DNA of 64,000 bases from Trichobilharzia regenti (taxonomy: Eukaryota; Platyhelminthes; Trematoda; Strigeidida; Schistosomatidae). The translations under genes and the position numbers were made by a program. Within the stretch, counting starts at the first letter, position 1; the number at the start of each line of letters is the position of its first letter. The notes beneath the pieces were generated by a model. It made no database searches, was not told where the DNA came from, and saw nothing but the letters and a program-made list of their open reading frames with translations. The stretch spans positions 120,357,842 through 120,421,841 of the forward strand of contig OX235270.1 in the NCBI GenBank assembly GCA_944472135.2. Reading direction: 5' to 3'. This document shows positions 1 through 11,904 of this stretch, piece by piece.

Positions 1-1300
1 CTTATAACCTGAAAGCAAGCAAATTTTTCAGTTATCGTGCACTTAATGCGATTTTTTCATTTTCCACTTCTTTCGAAGACTGGAACTTCACTATCTGTCA
101 ACTGTTTAGGTTTTTCAGTATATTTACTGTTAGTAGAAAAAAGTTAAGACCCATGTATTAGGTGTTTTGACAGTTGTTTGTAGAGATGGCAACTTCCTTC
201 CTTCCTTCCTTCTCTTCATGTTATTGCGTGTCAGTGTACTTAATATTGTGACTAGGTGTTAGAGAGGTTTCCGTTAATGCACTGGGTTTGTATAGCTTGT
301 TGTCCACTCGGTTGTACTACAGGTTATGTCAAAACGGAATGCTGAAACAATGAATAACTTATTAGTCGGGTGAATAGAGAATACAAAATCAGTGGAACCA
401 TTTTACAACTTCAAAGATGTCAATGATCAAATAAATCTATGCCACAGTGCACGACTTTTCACTGCTTCAGGAGCAGTCTACAAAGTATTATATTAAGCAC
501 TTTGAGTGACTCACTTTGGCTATCTACATTTTACTACGAACTTCAGGCTATCAGTTAAAAACCTTATGCACTGATGCAGTGTTTCGGGTTAACCATTTTC
601 AAACTTATTCTCTAACATTTTTCACCTACAAAAAGACTCATACACGAAGTTCACTTCGCAAATTTGAACAAAGAAATAACAACACAAGGAACACGATGAA
701 ACGTATTCACTGTTTACTTTGTTAATATCTTTCCAACCATATACAAAGTGAATAGTGAAAGTTGGTAGTTTTATTGCTGTTTTAACATACTTTAGTTGAC
801 TGGCAATAGAATATCAAGGAATAATTAGGAACGATCATGGTAAATCGATGAATCGGAATGTCAAGTTCATAAAATATAAAAATACTACTGTGCTTATACC
901 TGTAATATGATCGAATTCTCACGAAAAAGGGGGATAAATGAGAGTAAGCGTAGCAGCAGCATTCTGAGGTACATAAGTAGTTAGATTATGCCATTAGAAA
1001 ACTTCTAATTAGTAAAAGAAATAAAAGAAACTATATTGTGATTAAAGCCGATCAAGTTAGACATCAAGCATTTGTGTTATAGTATCTAATAAATAATTAT
1101 ATAACCAAGTAAAACTTGGGAAGAAACTAACATTTACGCTTGAATAAAGGTCATATAATCGTGAAGAGTGACTTACTACAGCTTTCTTTGGTATATATAA
1201 ATCAGATTTTAACTATCTGATAGCGACTGCCTTGAAGAACTTCGAGAGGCTTGAGCTTACTTAGTATGGTCCAAAATGAAGGAATGTTGTGGAATGATGG

Positions 1301-1353
<53 letters not shown>

Positions 1354-2149
1354 GACAGAAAATATTTTTTTTAAATGCTTTCAATCTTGATCTTGTTTCT
1401 GAATAATAGGGCTCTTTTATGACGAAACCTGACATTTCTAGGCTTAATGTCGAACAGCACCATAGACAAATGCCACCAAAAACCCTCAAAAACTGGAATA
1501 AGATAAATGCTTTTAACATTTTTTTTTCCTTGTAATTTTTCCTACTGAATGTATATTAATTGCAATGAAACATCACTGAGAATAACCAGCTCTTAATCAA
1601 CTCCACTAGAGAATATCCAAAACGTTCTCGTATTTGCATAATCTGAGTTTATTTGTCTTTATTAAAAATCGTGACAAGTTGGAGAACGTTTCGAATTGAA
1701 AAATATTCCGCCAAATGATATACTGTACAGTATTTATTTGTAAATTCTTCAAAATAGGGCAGCCATCATTACTGTTAGTGATAATTATGCCTATAGAATG
1801 TGAGTCGACTGAATTTAGATTTGATCATTTCAGTAAACATGAGAAAAACTGATCAGAGTCTGGGTAGATTCACATTTCACCTATCGAATAAGCTAAATCA
1901 CGAAGCTAATTGTTATACGGAATTAACAGATCAGTGGAAATTGTATTTAGAAGAAACTGGAATACCATAAACAAAGCATTTGGATTTGAAAAATAGGTAA
2001 CCCAGAGAAAAATGAAGGTTTTCAGAGTCATCTGTAACATGAATGTGCAATTTCTTGTTAAGTATTAACAATATTTTTAATGATACAGCAAGATTCAAAG
2101 GGTTTTATTCGTAAGTATTAGATTTGTATTATCAGTTTGGTCAAGGATT
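1..2149. other. AT-rich intergenic stretch, no gene seen
   Basis: I see no supported gene here. It contains a short TTCC run near 194-212 and a long (AT)n tract at about 1305-1351. The open frames are short, and one of them is merely translated AT repeat. The rest shows no recognisable domain or transposon similarity. Confidence 0.6.
1305..1351. repeat. (AT)n microsatellite
   Basis: Uninterrupted alternating A and T for roughly 45 bases. Similar tracts recur at about 2826-2851, 13269-13302, 14617-14642 and 17349-17387, so this is a genome-wide simple repeat class here. Confidence 0.95.
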
Positions 2150-2230
2150 GAATTCAGTTAGAGAACCAATGAAAACCAGAAAGTATTAGACAGCTCTTTC
2201 ATCCTGATTTGGAAATCATCAGCTCATAAA
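2150..2230 (-). repeat. Fragment of hammerhead-type SINE, antisense
   Basis: Read on the minus strand it carries CTGATGA, a short T/A-rich stem, then GATGAAAGAGCTGTC, followed by the 'ttttcattggttctctaa' stretch typical of the other SINE copies in this window. The tRNA-like head is absent. It abuts the plus-strand copy that follows. Confidence 0.55.
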
Positions 2231-2284
2231 AAAAAATTTAAACCTTACAAACCAACTCTTGAACATCAATCTGTTGCTTGCTAG

Positions 2285-2670
2285 TGACTTGCTACAGGAC
2301 GGAGTTTCCTGGAATTCTAGTGAGAAGTCGTGACCAGTGAGGTTCATCTAGTCAAGTGTTAGGATAGATGTCCAACCAACGACATTGGTTGGTGGTCGCG
2401 CTACATCACGAATTTGTAGAAGTTAGAATTCATGGGTTGGCCACTGAATCGGATCCCAGTGGTTGAATGGTATACGAGCTTGCCTCGTAATTGGAAGGTC
2501 CTGGGTTCCAACCTGTTGGTGGGTGAGTACTTCCGATGATTCCCAAACTAAGATGAAACACCTGTCCAGTGCTCCCTGGTTTTCAGTGGTTCTCTAACAG
2601 ATACCGTAATACTTTACCGCTATTTGAACTTCAACATCAGTTGATGGTAAGGACTATCCTGGTTTACTTT
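2285..2670 (+). repeat. tRNA-derived SINE with hammerhead-like module
   Basis: The order is a leader (around 2285-2450), a tRNA-like promoter region with 'cccagtggttgaatgg' near 2456 (box A-like) and 'ggtcctgggttccaacc' near 2499 (box B-like), then a hammerhead-like block at about 2527-2580, then the conserved 'cagtggttctctaac' segment. The same order recurs at 28.1, 49.1, 49.3, 54.7, 55.0 and 57.1 kb. Schistosome Sm-alpha SINEs are known to combine a tRNA-like promoter with a hammerhead ribozyme; assignment to that type is inference. This copy has a mutated core (CCGATGA, GATGAAA). Confidence 0.7.
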
Positions 2671-3764
2671 GGGTCGGAAGACTATTACTTATCTAATAAG
2701 TGAATATTCGAACCTGAGGCCTTCAAATCATCCAATAAACTAGATCTTCATTTTTTTCCTCTAAGCATGATCCATTGTCATCCTCATAATAAAATAAGTA
2801 AGACAATTATTGCATAAATTGTGACTATATATATATATATATATATATATTAGCGAGTAAGTGTATAGTAGGATAAAATATTAGAAAAATAAAACCTGGT
2901 CTTTGCATATTCTAGGTTAACTTCATTATTCAATAGCCTTTTGGTTTATGTTATGAGCAGAATATCATTTTACGCAGTGATATTCTAATTTAGTTGTTCA
3001 TATATCCGGCAAATTTAGCTAAAAACCAAGCGAATGGATTACAGACAATCACTGATTATAATCTTCACCAGTAAATAAAACGTCTGACAATATTTTAAAT
3101 GGATTTACTTGAAAACAAATTATTGATAATTGCAGAAGACTAAATAGTATAATAATTAGACGAGTATATTACATTGACAAATCGTATTTACTTTGGTAGT
3201 TTTCCTTCGAAGTATTATACGCACTTCAATATCTACACCAGTCATTCACTGGATGTGACCGGACATAGTATAGTCAATTGGTTTTCATGAAACAATCTGT
3301 ACTCTTAGAATAACGAATGTGATTAAAAAGCCAGGTATTTTGTTTCAGACGGATGACAACTTAGAGATTTCGATCGGCTGTCAAAATAACCCAAAATATC
3401 ACGTGTCTGTTTCTGCTCTCATCAATACCAGTGATCGAGCAATGAACTCCAATTAATTTTATCCTACCATGTATCTATAAGTTTACTTAGAACTATGACA
3501 AAAGATAAATAGGTGAAGTAAAAAGACTATGATGTCGTTAAAAGACAAAATATTCTCTAATGGCGGATAAACCGATATCATTTGTTTAAAGAGATACTTG
3601 AGACCAGTTATTCACGGCCATCAAATCAACAGCGATAAATGTTGTTGATTTATTCTTGTAGAAATTGAATTTGCGATTACTAAATGTAATGAAGGTATAT
3701 CGAAGAGATTACACTTTGATGTATGGGTTTTCAAGGATTTACTTAATTTTAGATTAGGTTTCTT
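2671..3764. other. Intergenic stretch, no gene seen
   Basis: Only an (AT)n tract at about 2826-2851 stands out. No coding region, RNA gene or recognisable transposon sequence could be supported. Confidence 0.6.
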
Positions 3765-4080
3765 CACGAACCAACTTCAGTTAGGAAACCATTGAAAGCC
3801 AGGAGATACTATACTGTCATTTCGTCCTACCTTGTGACTCTTTGGCGCCACATGCTTATGACCACACCAAGAATTGAATTCTGAATCTTCAAGCTATAAG
3901 TTGATGTTTCTATCACTCAGTCACTGGGGCCGGACTCAACTACTCGTGGATTCTAACCTCTGGTGATATGTAGTCCTACAGTCTTCAGATGTCATCGATA
4001 CGTATCTGTCTTCACAGACAACTCGGTAAACTACAGGAAGTTCACCCCGTGATCAATCAATAAGCACTATTCCTCGACTT
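3765..4080 (-). repeat. SINE copy, hammerhead type, antisense and diverged
   Basis: Minus-strand copy of the same family. The 'gaaccaacttcagttaggaaaccattgaaagccagg' block corresponds to the 3' half. 'tcactcagtcactggggccgg' (about 3914) is the antisense box A region. The 'ggattctaacctctgg' leader then follows. The hammerhead part near 3820-3845 is degraded. Confidence 0.55.
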
Positions 4081-4949
4081 TCTGAGTGATATCGGCTCGT
4101 TATACAATTAAACTTGAGACCGCGTTTGCCTTATGGATAATTATTAATTACTTTAATTACAGTTTTAGACTCAACTCTAGGCAATGTTATGAGCATAAGC
4201 TTCTAGGGAACCTGAAACCTGGACGAGAGGACTTTCGACTAATTCTTTGATTTCAAAGGTTTTCCTGCTTAATCTCATCTTTTAAGAAAGACACTCATTT
4301 CTCTCCTATTTCGTTTTGTTTTAAATAGAGGTCATAAAAACTGTTTAGGGATTTTATAGGTTTTATTAGGTCATTTAACAATACCGGAAAATTGTGTCAG
4401 CATTAATCCCCTTTGGTTATATTTAAGAAGTCAGTCTTCATATCCGTTTGGTCAGTGGGACTACTTGTCCCTTAGAAAGTTAAATGCTTTACAACAGAAT
4501 AAATAAATATCTGACCCACGAGAAGAAATTTAAGATTTTAAATGGTCGGTCAGGTATAATTCGGTAATACAGAATAAATTCATGGGCAGTCTGTCACACA
4601 AGCACACTGTACGCGTAAAACAGCAAAAACTACTTTTATCAACACCTTTTTGAAATATTAAAACAGCTAATTTACCAAATCATTCATTAGGCGATGAACT
4701 AAAGCCGTTTGTGTAAACCATTGATTTTGCCCATTGCTGTTTGAAGGCATAGCCTACTGAATGAATATCACCAGTCTTCAACAACTATTCTTAGCGAATT
4801 CTAAAATTTATGCTGAGTTTATAATCCCTCTTACTGCCAAATACGCACATATTGTTGAATTACTCATTACAGCGAAACCAATAAGTAATTCCTCAACTTT
4901 TTAGAGAATAGCTAGCCAACTGCATCAGAATGAATAAAATTCCTCACGA
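4081..4949. other. Intergenic stretch, no gene seen
   Basis: AT-rich sequence without a supported gene, RNA or transposon fragment. Confidence 0.55.
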
Positions 4950-4950
4950 A

Positions 4951-5165
4951 GCGTCGGTGGCACAGGGGTTGGGACACTCGCCGACCATGCACATAGTCCG
5001 GGGTTCGATCCCCGGCAGACGCACACCTGATATCAAATGGTCGGCATGCGAAATTTGGGCTACCGATACCACATGCTGAAAATTCCATACTTGTACCAAA
5101 ATTACTGTGTGGTTTCAAGCGATAATCAAAATCAACTAATAAAGTTAAATAATAATAATAATTTA
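4951..5165 (+). repeat. tRNA-headed SINE, family A, copy 1
   Basis: The first 73 bases fold on paper like a tRNA: GCGTCGG pairs with CAGACGC (one mismatch), there is a box A-like 'ggtggcacaggggttggg', and a perfect T arm around 'GGTTCGATCC'. The anticodon arm is not a normal one. A body of about 120 bases follows, shared with the copies at 15.70 and 23.34 kb, ending in an A/T-rich tail (ataataataa). Box B is best preserved in this copy and in the head at 58.55 kb. Confidence 0.8.
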
Positions 5166-5499
5166 TTAAAGTGTCAACTTGAATCTTTATTATTATTTCC
5201 TTGTTTTTTCAGTGAAATATATGGTTTTAGAAGCACATCTTCAGTTTTCTTTCTTAACCTCACTCTTTTTTATTTCATTCCACGAATGCCAGTAAGTTTT
5301 CTTTTCCTCCTCAAGCAACCTGCTCCATGTGACCTTCAGACGCCTAAATCATCACATTCCATCTAAGTTCCACACATTAGCCTAGAGTGTGACATCACCC
5401 AGCAGCTTTCTCAACATACTTCCAATCTAACTCTATTTATTTTGGTAATGTATTGGTTGAGTGATAATTTCTTGGTTGATTGGTTTTCAGACTTTCTTA

Positions 5500-5840
5500 T
5501 TCTTTATTCTTTTCAGCCAGCCATCTGAATTTCGTTATGTAGCGAAGATCTGAATCTTGTTTCTTATGCTGAGTTCAGTAGATCTTCACTCAGATTCCAT
5601 AGCAGTCAACATCGATCTTGGTCTTTCGATCTTGATTTTGACATCCTTATCTGAGCTGGATGTGGTTGAAAAGATGTTGTCAAGATCATTGGAGGAAGTG
5701 ATTTCCTTTAGAGTTCCCCAATTGATGGTTCTTGGAGCTTTCTGTTGTTTGTTGAGTATATACATCACCTTTCTCATATTTATGTTCACTTGAATCCCTA
5801 TATAACACTAACAGACGGTATTCTTCCTTCTGAATGCAGT
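5500..5840 (-). mobile_element. RTE-like retrotransposon remnant (post-RT region)
   Basis: Minus-strand translation, with stops and frame changes, resembles the segment just after the RT domain of RTE-type elements: a 'DEDIK-RIGRAR' type stretch appears as DKDVKIKIERPRSMLTAM, followed by a diverged 'sirnkiqifat' region. It is short, strongly decayed and non-functional. The assignment rests on the local motif order shared with the better copies at 7.3-9.3 and 19.0-20.5 kb. Confidence 0.45.
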
Positions 5841-5849
5841 TTATTAAGT

Positions 5850-6880
5850 GAATAACAGCATAAGTATTCATCTGAACCTGTATTACTGATATAACCGGAT
5901 TAACACTAGCATTTCTGAATCCAAGATTAGTTTTTCAGTATTTCAGATGTTTCACTCCGACGGGTATGAAGAAAATGGAAAATTAATTTAAATATAAGTG
6001 CCTGCAGATCAACTCTACCCAGCGTTTAGAATCAAATAACGCGGTAGCATACTGCGTCACAGCGGTACATCATTTAAGTTAACCACGATGTTTTAATCGA
6101 TAAATTTTCCTTATTCCCTCCTCAATACAACAACAAATTGTTACCGTTCTATGCCTACCTGTAGAACGCGATCTTTGATGAGAAATTTATCAGACAAATT
6201 TTTACATTTTGAAAAGTCTACAACTCTATATTTTCCCTCGTCTATGAGTGAAGGGAAATATTTTATCACCTGACTGCTGACATGAAAGAAACACTTCAAA
6301 ACACTAGCTACAATTCAAATTTGTTTCTTAAAAATCGAAAAACAGAGACAGAAAAGAAGTTAGTTCACGTAATTGTGTTGTTAGTTGTCAGAAGCACAAT
6401 ATAAGTGAAGAGTTATAATACTTTCTTAAGTCATTATATGTCTTTTTGCGCGTTTTCTTTTACTATCAGGCAAAACAGAATTATTTGTCTTAATAAATTC
6501 ATCATCTGTAATATATAATAACGTCACTAAAGGTAGCTAACAAGTCAAATATTCATTTACGTGAAGATAAAACTGAAACTGTTGTCACCGTCTCACTAGT
6601 AATCGTTTGTTTTATATTATATTTCACGTCACAGTGTATGTAGTTCTTATCGGAAGTATATCACAACTGCCAATAACTCTTAGAAACCTCTGGTATGAAG
6701 ATAAATCGCTCACATGAGGATTAAGTCATTTCTTAGTCGACAGTACTTTCTTTGTCGAAATAAATTCAGACAGAAATAATGGTCTTTTTCCAGAAGTCTC
6801 ATCCATGGGCGACATAATGGTCTTTGTTGTCCTTTTCGTTGTTTCAGTAAACTGGGAAGACGAAAAGAACAAATATCAAT
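5850..6880. other. Intergenic stretch, no gene seen
   Basis: No supported coding region or recognised repeat. Open frames are short and lack domain features. Confidence 0.5.
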
Positions 6881-6884
6881 TCCG

Positions 6885-7025
6885 AACTTGTCACTGAGAT
6901 AATGAGCGGGATTTCTAGCTCAGGAAGATTTCATTAACGTTGTGGTGTTGTCTGAGGTGGGTAGTCTTATTATGAAGCTTTCATTGTTCTTCTACACAAA
7001 ATATTCAGGCTGTATAAACCAGTGT
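6885..7025 (-). mobile_element. Penelope-like element 3'-end fragment
   Basis: The block with 'gttgtggtgttgtctgaggtgg', 'gtagtcttattatg' and 'aagctttcattgttc' matches, with changes, the terminal part of the PLE copies at 10.12 kb (minus) and 33.8 kb (plus), which carry 'gttgtgttctctgagatgg' and 'gcgaagctttcattacgcc'. Only the 3' end is present. Confidence 0.45.
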
Positions 7026-7299
7026 GGACATCCTCATTCGTCTTAATTACATGACAATAACAAAGCGCTCAAGAGACATGACTTCTATTCATTCGCATAA
7101 ATTTACGTGGAGAGTTAATTAAATCAATTCAATTGGGAAAAATTAAGAATCTTAGACAGATGACACACAAATAATGCGAGGGAATTCATAGAAACCTGGC
7201 ACTTAAACCAAATAACAACTAACAGACGTTTCAATACTGATAAAAAGGTTTGATTAGTAAAGCATAAGTCACATAATCAAAAGCTCAAATACCAGGTCA

Positions 7300-9310
7300 G
7301 TATTATTATTATATCCTTTAATTCCTAGAGGAACATAGGGATTCAGCTGCGCGTCTCCATTGAAATCGGGTCTCTGCCAGAGTTTTCACCTGGCTCCAAG
7401 TCTGTCCACATGCTTTCATCTCCTCTTCACATGACCTCCTCCAAGTCACCAACTCGCCGCTTCCCTTTCGGATTCCACTTGACCAATGGCTTGTATAGTG
7501 ATGTCACTTGATGGTTTCCTCAGAGTATGGCCAGCCAATCCACCTCCATTTCTCCCTGCCTGTTTGTAGCACAATCGGTTCCTGTGGGGATGGTTCGCTC
7601 ATTGACAGAGATCACTGTTGCTGATGTTTTCTGGCCGGCCATCTGATCTTAAGCATTGAGCGAAGACAACTGTAAATGAAGGTCTGAAATTTGTTTCAGA
7701 TGCTCTTTATGACGCGCTGGCCAAGTCTCTGATCCGTACAGTGAGTAGCACTGACTGACTTCACATCGGAGTTGAAAATCCGGATCTTATATTTGATGAT
7801 GAGTGCTGTTGACCTCCACACAGGCTTGAGAGTAATGAAAGCTTATTTTGCTTTTCCGATTCTGGCTTTGATATCCTCGTCAGTTCCGTCCGCCTGTAGT
7901 TGAAACGATGCTTCCCAGATAGGTAGATAGGTGAAGGAGGTTGTTTCTTTCAGGTTCCTCCCATTTGTGCTGGCTGGTTGTTGTCTGTTGTTGTTGCTGT
8001 TGCTGTTTATGTTGGTGTTAGCCAGGAATCTTGATCACCTCTGTTTTCTCCATGTTCACCTGAAGGAAGTCCTATCTTCTCAGGATGCTTCTTCTGCCAA
8101 CTTGTTGCTTTTCACTTGCATATCTTCCAGTTTGTCGGAAATCACATATATATCACTGGAAAAATCTAGGTCCGCCAAGCTTCAGTGTGGGTCCAATTTA
8201 TGCCTATCTCCGCGTTTCTCACTGCCTTTCACATGATCCAGTCTACCGCCGGAAATCAGGAAAATCATTGGAGAAGGCAGGCAGCCAGCCAGCTTGTCTT
8301 ACACCCGTTTTCACTTCAAAGTATTCCGTGAGTTTCATGCTGTGGACTACTTGGAATGCAGCATTGTTGTACAACTGTCCGATGAGGTGTATAATTGTTG
8401 GCGGCACCTCGTAGTAGCGAATTAGTTTCCAAATCACCTCTCGATCGACGCTGTCTGCTGAAGGCCTTTTCAAAGTCAATGAAGTTGAGACAGAGAGCTG
8501 ACTGACTGCTATTCCAAGTTGTCTTCAATGATGATCCGTAGTGTTGCGATTTGATTGATGCATGACTTGTTTCTCCTGACTCCAGCCTGTTCCGGTCGAA
8601 GTTTTTCATCCAGGTTGGCTTGTTTGATTCTCTCCAGGATGATAACATAACATAACATAAGCTTTATTCCAAATCAGTACTTGTGATACAGAATGGAATT
8701 CTCAGCATTTTACTACAATATTGCATCCAGATTTTACATTAACAATAAATAAAGTTCTACATAGATTAAAGTTATCTCAACAACATATTAGTATGTCGGT
8801 AGCAAAGCCAAAATTAAAGTGGATTAGTATTTTGCTTGGGATGGACGGAAGCATAATTCCGCATTGATTTAAGTCTCCTTTCTTTCGTAGTTTGAATAGG
8901 TATCCTTTCTTCCAATCCTTAGGTACTTTACTCTCTTTCCACACCTTCTCCAGTAATGGCGTCATCAAGTTCGGTGTTGTCTCCGGGTCCATTTTCAATG
9001 CTTCTACTGGGATTCCATCTGGTCCTGCTGCTTTTTCAGCTTTTAGCATCTTGATTGCATTCAGGACTTCTGATTTCGTCAGGGGGTCAATGTTCACTGG
9101 TAGATCTGCATCCATTGTTGGTATTGTTAGGCGCGTTGTAGGTGGCGGACGATTTAGAAGTCTTTTGAAGTGTTCAGCCCAGTGTTTTCTTTGCTCCACC
9201 TCTTTGGTGATTGACTTTCCATTGTCATCCTTTACTGACTTAATCTGTGTCGAACTTTTGCCCGATAGGTCCCTACACCAGGTCAGTAGGGCAATCAATA
9301 TCAATATCAT
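7300..9310 (-). mobile_element. RTE/SR2-like non-LTR retrotransposon, broken copy 1
   Basis: On the minus strand the region from 9310 down to about 8777 encodes the start of a reverse transcriptase: 'HWAEHFKRLLNR', then 'LKAEKAAGPDGIPVEALK', then 'KKGDL', typical RTE/SR2-type motifs. A 175-bp insertion (8644-8818) interrupts it. Below that come 'LNFIDFEKAF' and, in another frame, 'SVDREVIWKLIRYYEVP', followed by the post-RT region and a 3' end at about 7310 rich in ATT repeats. A 4-base insertion (8456-8459) breaks the FxxAFDSVDR motif, and further stops follow. The endonuclease domain is missing, so the copy is 5'-truncated and inactive. Confidence 0.85.
8644..8818 (-). mobile_element. Short retroposed insertion inside the RTE copy
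   Basis: Comparison with the copy at 19.1 kb shows uninterrupted sequence there ('ccaggatgatgtggattag'), so these about 175 bases were inserted later. Read on the minus strand the insert ends with an AATAAA-like signal and a run of the pentamer TTATG, a typical retroposed 3' end. I see no clear target-site duplication. Its parent element is not identified. Confidence 0.7.
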
Positions 9311-9341
9311 TGACGTTCACCTGGAAGTCCCTACATTTCAT

Positions 9342-10117
9342 TCATGAAGAATTTAAAAAGCACTGAAGATGCTGTTTTGAAAGACAATGAAAGCTTTTCA
9401 GTTGAACTATTAACATCAAGCAACAGAAACTGTATGGGATCCAGTTTATAATGATTGAATCCAGTCTTTGTCCTCGAGACACCAGAATAGCAGGAACCTC
9501 TGCCCATCTGAAAACCTTCATTGTGGAACCTACAAGTTTCGCAAATACAAATAAAAACATGACACCTGTACGATACTAATAAAAATATTAACTAGAGGTG
9601 TCTAAGTCTATAAACTGTGGAGCATTTTGTTAATCTGTTTGTGTCTGATTTCGCATTCAACACGTCACCAGCCATCGACAAAAGATAACAAAATGAAACA
9701 TATTTCTGTATGGAAGTTCTTGTCGTTCAAAAGTACACTGGTATTTAAATGGAGATTTAAATGTCATAAGCTTTATTAAAGAGATTCATTCCATTTCTAA
9801 CTAGTGAAAGAAATGCTTTATACATTTTTTGTTTTCAATTTTCCTACTTATTTAAAAATATTAAAAAATAAAACATTAACTGAAGAAATTTTAACGAACA
9901 GAATGTAGGACCATCTGTTGTTGATTGCTAAATTGCTAAATTAGTACTTTAACTCCAATCTGTTTTAATTTCTTCACTGCATTATTATATTCCGTAATTC
10001 AGGCTTAAAAATAGGTTTCTTCACAAACCAAAGTGTACGAGGAAGCTAGAGGAAATCGAAGATTTGTGAACAGCCAGTTGGCGTTATTTCTCACCACGAA
10101 TGCATAATCCAGGGAGT
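9342..10117. other. Intergenic stretch, no gene seen
   Basis: A 72-codon minus-strand frame at 9342-9560 has hydrophobic stretches but no family I recognise. It sits directly against the retrotransposon 5' truncation point. The remainder is AT-rich without supported features. Confidence 0.45.
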
Positions 10118-11302
10118 GATTTCAATGTAGTTGTGTTCTCTGAGATGGATGGTTTATTTGCGAAGCTTTCATTACGCCACTAGGTAACATCTTTAGCGCA
10201 TACTTCAATTTGAAATGAGCTTCTAGATTTCTCTACGAGTTTAGTAGTCATCTCTCCTGGTCACCTTGAACTTGACTGGTTGTTTTTGTGTGATTTCACA
10301 CCCTCGAGGCTACTTGTATCGGAAATGGTTGTCTCCTTGACCTGAAATTTAACCCTTTGTGTGTGAGATTTCCTTCTTATCGTTTGGTGAATTGTGTCTA
10401 TCTCCATGTGTCTGTTGATTGATGATTCACTGCAATACCAGGCTTCTAAAATTTTTTTAGCATTCTTGGTGTTTCCTCTGTCTAATAATTGAACTTTGTC
10501 GCAGTCGAATTCACGTCCGTGATTGTCTGCATGCAGCGCTATAAGCGGGGGAGTGGACGCCATGTCTTTTGACGGCTAGTTTATGTTCATAAATATGAAG
10601 ACAAAGGGGACATCCACTTTAACCAACGTAGTGCTTTTCTCGTGGTTGTTACAATTTATTTTGTAAATGATATTGGTTTTATCTCGTTTCACTGTTGAAT
10701 CATTTGGTTGACATAGAACTGAGTGAAGTGATTTTGTCGGTTTGTGTGAGACGTGTAACAGTGTTTTCTGAGATGTCTTTATTATATGATAGGACGATTT
10801 TCTTTGTGGTTTCCTTGGGGGCCTTTTATTTGGTAGGTTGGCTTGGGAGTAGATTCCTTTTTACGAAGTTCCGTGGATATCTATTCCTCTTAGGAGACGT
10901 CCATGAGATGTCTTTCTTCAATTTTCTTTCAGGTGTGAGTGCTGCAATGAGTTCTGGCCGTCTTCAAAAGTGTTTGTATACAACTTTTTTTGGGTGTTAC
11001 TGGATTGTTGCTGTTTTAACTGATTACTTGGTCTCTGTGAGTTGATTTTCTATAAATTTGAGTTTCAAATTCTCCTGTGGTTGTTCGCTTGACAGAATAC
11101 CATTTTTGGACGTCTTAGTCCACCAACTAACATAACTACATAGCTTCCATGTTAATTGAAGTATTCTGTGAATTGATTTCACTTAAAGCAAAAACAACGT
11201 GCACCACAGTGTTGTATCAACTAGTTTCATCGTCACATTCCAAACCTAAGTAATAAATATTAGTCAGTACCAAACGTATAACAGTTAATTCGATTATCAA
11301 CT
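10118..11302 (-). mobile_element. Penelope-like element, family A, copy 1 (RT-GIY linker and nuclease)
   Basis: On the minus strand the order is an A/T-rich start near 11302, a decayed stretch equivalent to the end of the RT and the linker, then remnants of the GIY-YIG nuclease. A 100-codon open frame (10563 to 10261) contains 'REFDCDKVQLLDRGN', then 'ILEAWYCSESSINRHMEID', the conserved C-terminal block of PLE GIY-YIG domains. The GIY-YIG motif itself lies just upstream in another frame. The catalytic RT is missing. A near-identical inverted copy lies at 32640-33826 and ends at the same positions. Confidence 0.8.
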
Positions 11303-11885
11303 TATCAACGACTTTTGTAATCTATATTCATACGTTCTAACTTTCATTTCAGGCTCAAATTAGTTTTTCAGTTATAAAACTAGTTATTTTAATTTTGTTT
11401 CCATGCTCCTCCTGATAACACTTGTAATCCGTTTCGAATAACCATTTTACAATTATATTCTAATCCTGCGTAATTTTTTGTTTCTATGCCTCTTGTAATC
11501 TATATTCACACCTCCTAACTAACATGTCAAGTTGAAAATTTTGATTTCAATTTGTTTCCATGCTCATTTTGTTCACACCTGTAGATCGTTCTATCCCTGC
11601 GTTTCTAAGCCTCTTGTAATTCACATCAAGTCGAAAATAATTATCACCTTCGATTTGCCATTAAAATTATTTCTCCAGTTATCAAATATTAATTTTTTGC
11701 ATACGTTGTAACTGTTTTCTAATCCTATGAAATCTTGTCTCTAAGCCTCTTGTAATCTATATTCGTACCTTCAAACTATCATATCAAGTTGAAAATTATT
11801 ATCACCTTCGTTACTATGTGAAATTAAACAAATAATAATTCTATCCATGTTAAAATAATCTATATAAATGCAATTGTACAGCTTT
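11303..11885 (+). repeat. Degenerate tandem repeat with 'cctcttgtaatctatattc' units
   Basis: The phrase 'cctcttgtaatctatattc' or close variants recurs near 11316, 11490, 11610 and 11746, each followed by 'caagttgaaaat'-type and 'cagttatcaaa'-type pieces, so units of roughly 120-170 bases are imperfectly repeated. The block ends with 'tgtacagcttttgagaatg', which also appears diverged near 16763 (and a related tail near 25700) downstream of PLE pieces. I infer a PLE untranslated tail. Confidence 0.55.
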
Positions 11886-11904
11886 TGAGAATGAAATCGC
11901 CGAA

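Noticed and set aside
1304..1519. Minus-strand open frame of 71 codons
   Set aside because: It ends in an Ile/Tyr run that is simply the translated (AT)n tract; no domain.
4951..5023. A genuine tRNA gene
   Set aside because: The head has tRNA-like ends and a good T arm but no normal anticodon arm, and it is followed by the same body as other dispersed copies, so it is a SINE head.
7931..8414. Plus-strand frames over the RTE copy (counterparts at 19374-19857)
   Set aside because: Antisense shadows of the retrotransposon.
10695..11045. Plus-strand 116-codon frame (with a counterpart at 32919-33239, minus)
   Set aside because: Antisense shadow of the Penelope-like element; its similarity between copies only reflects the DNA repeat.
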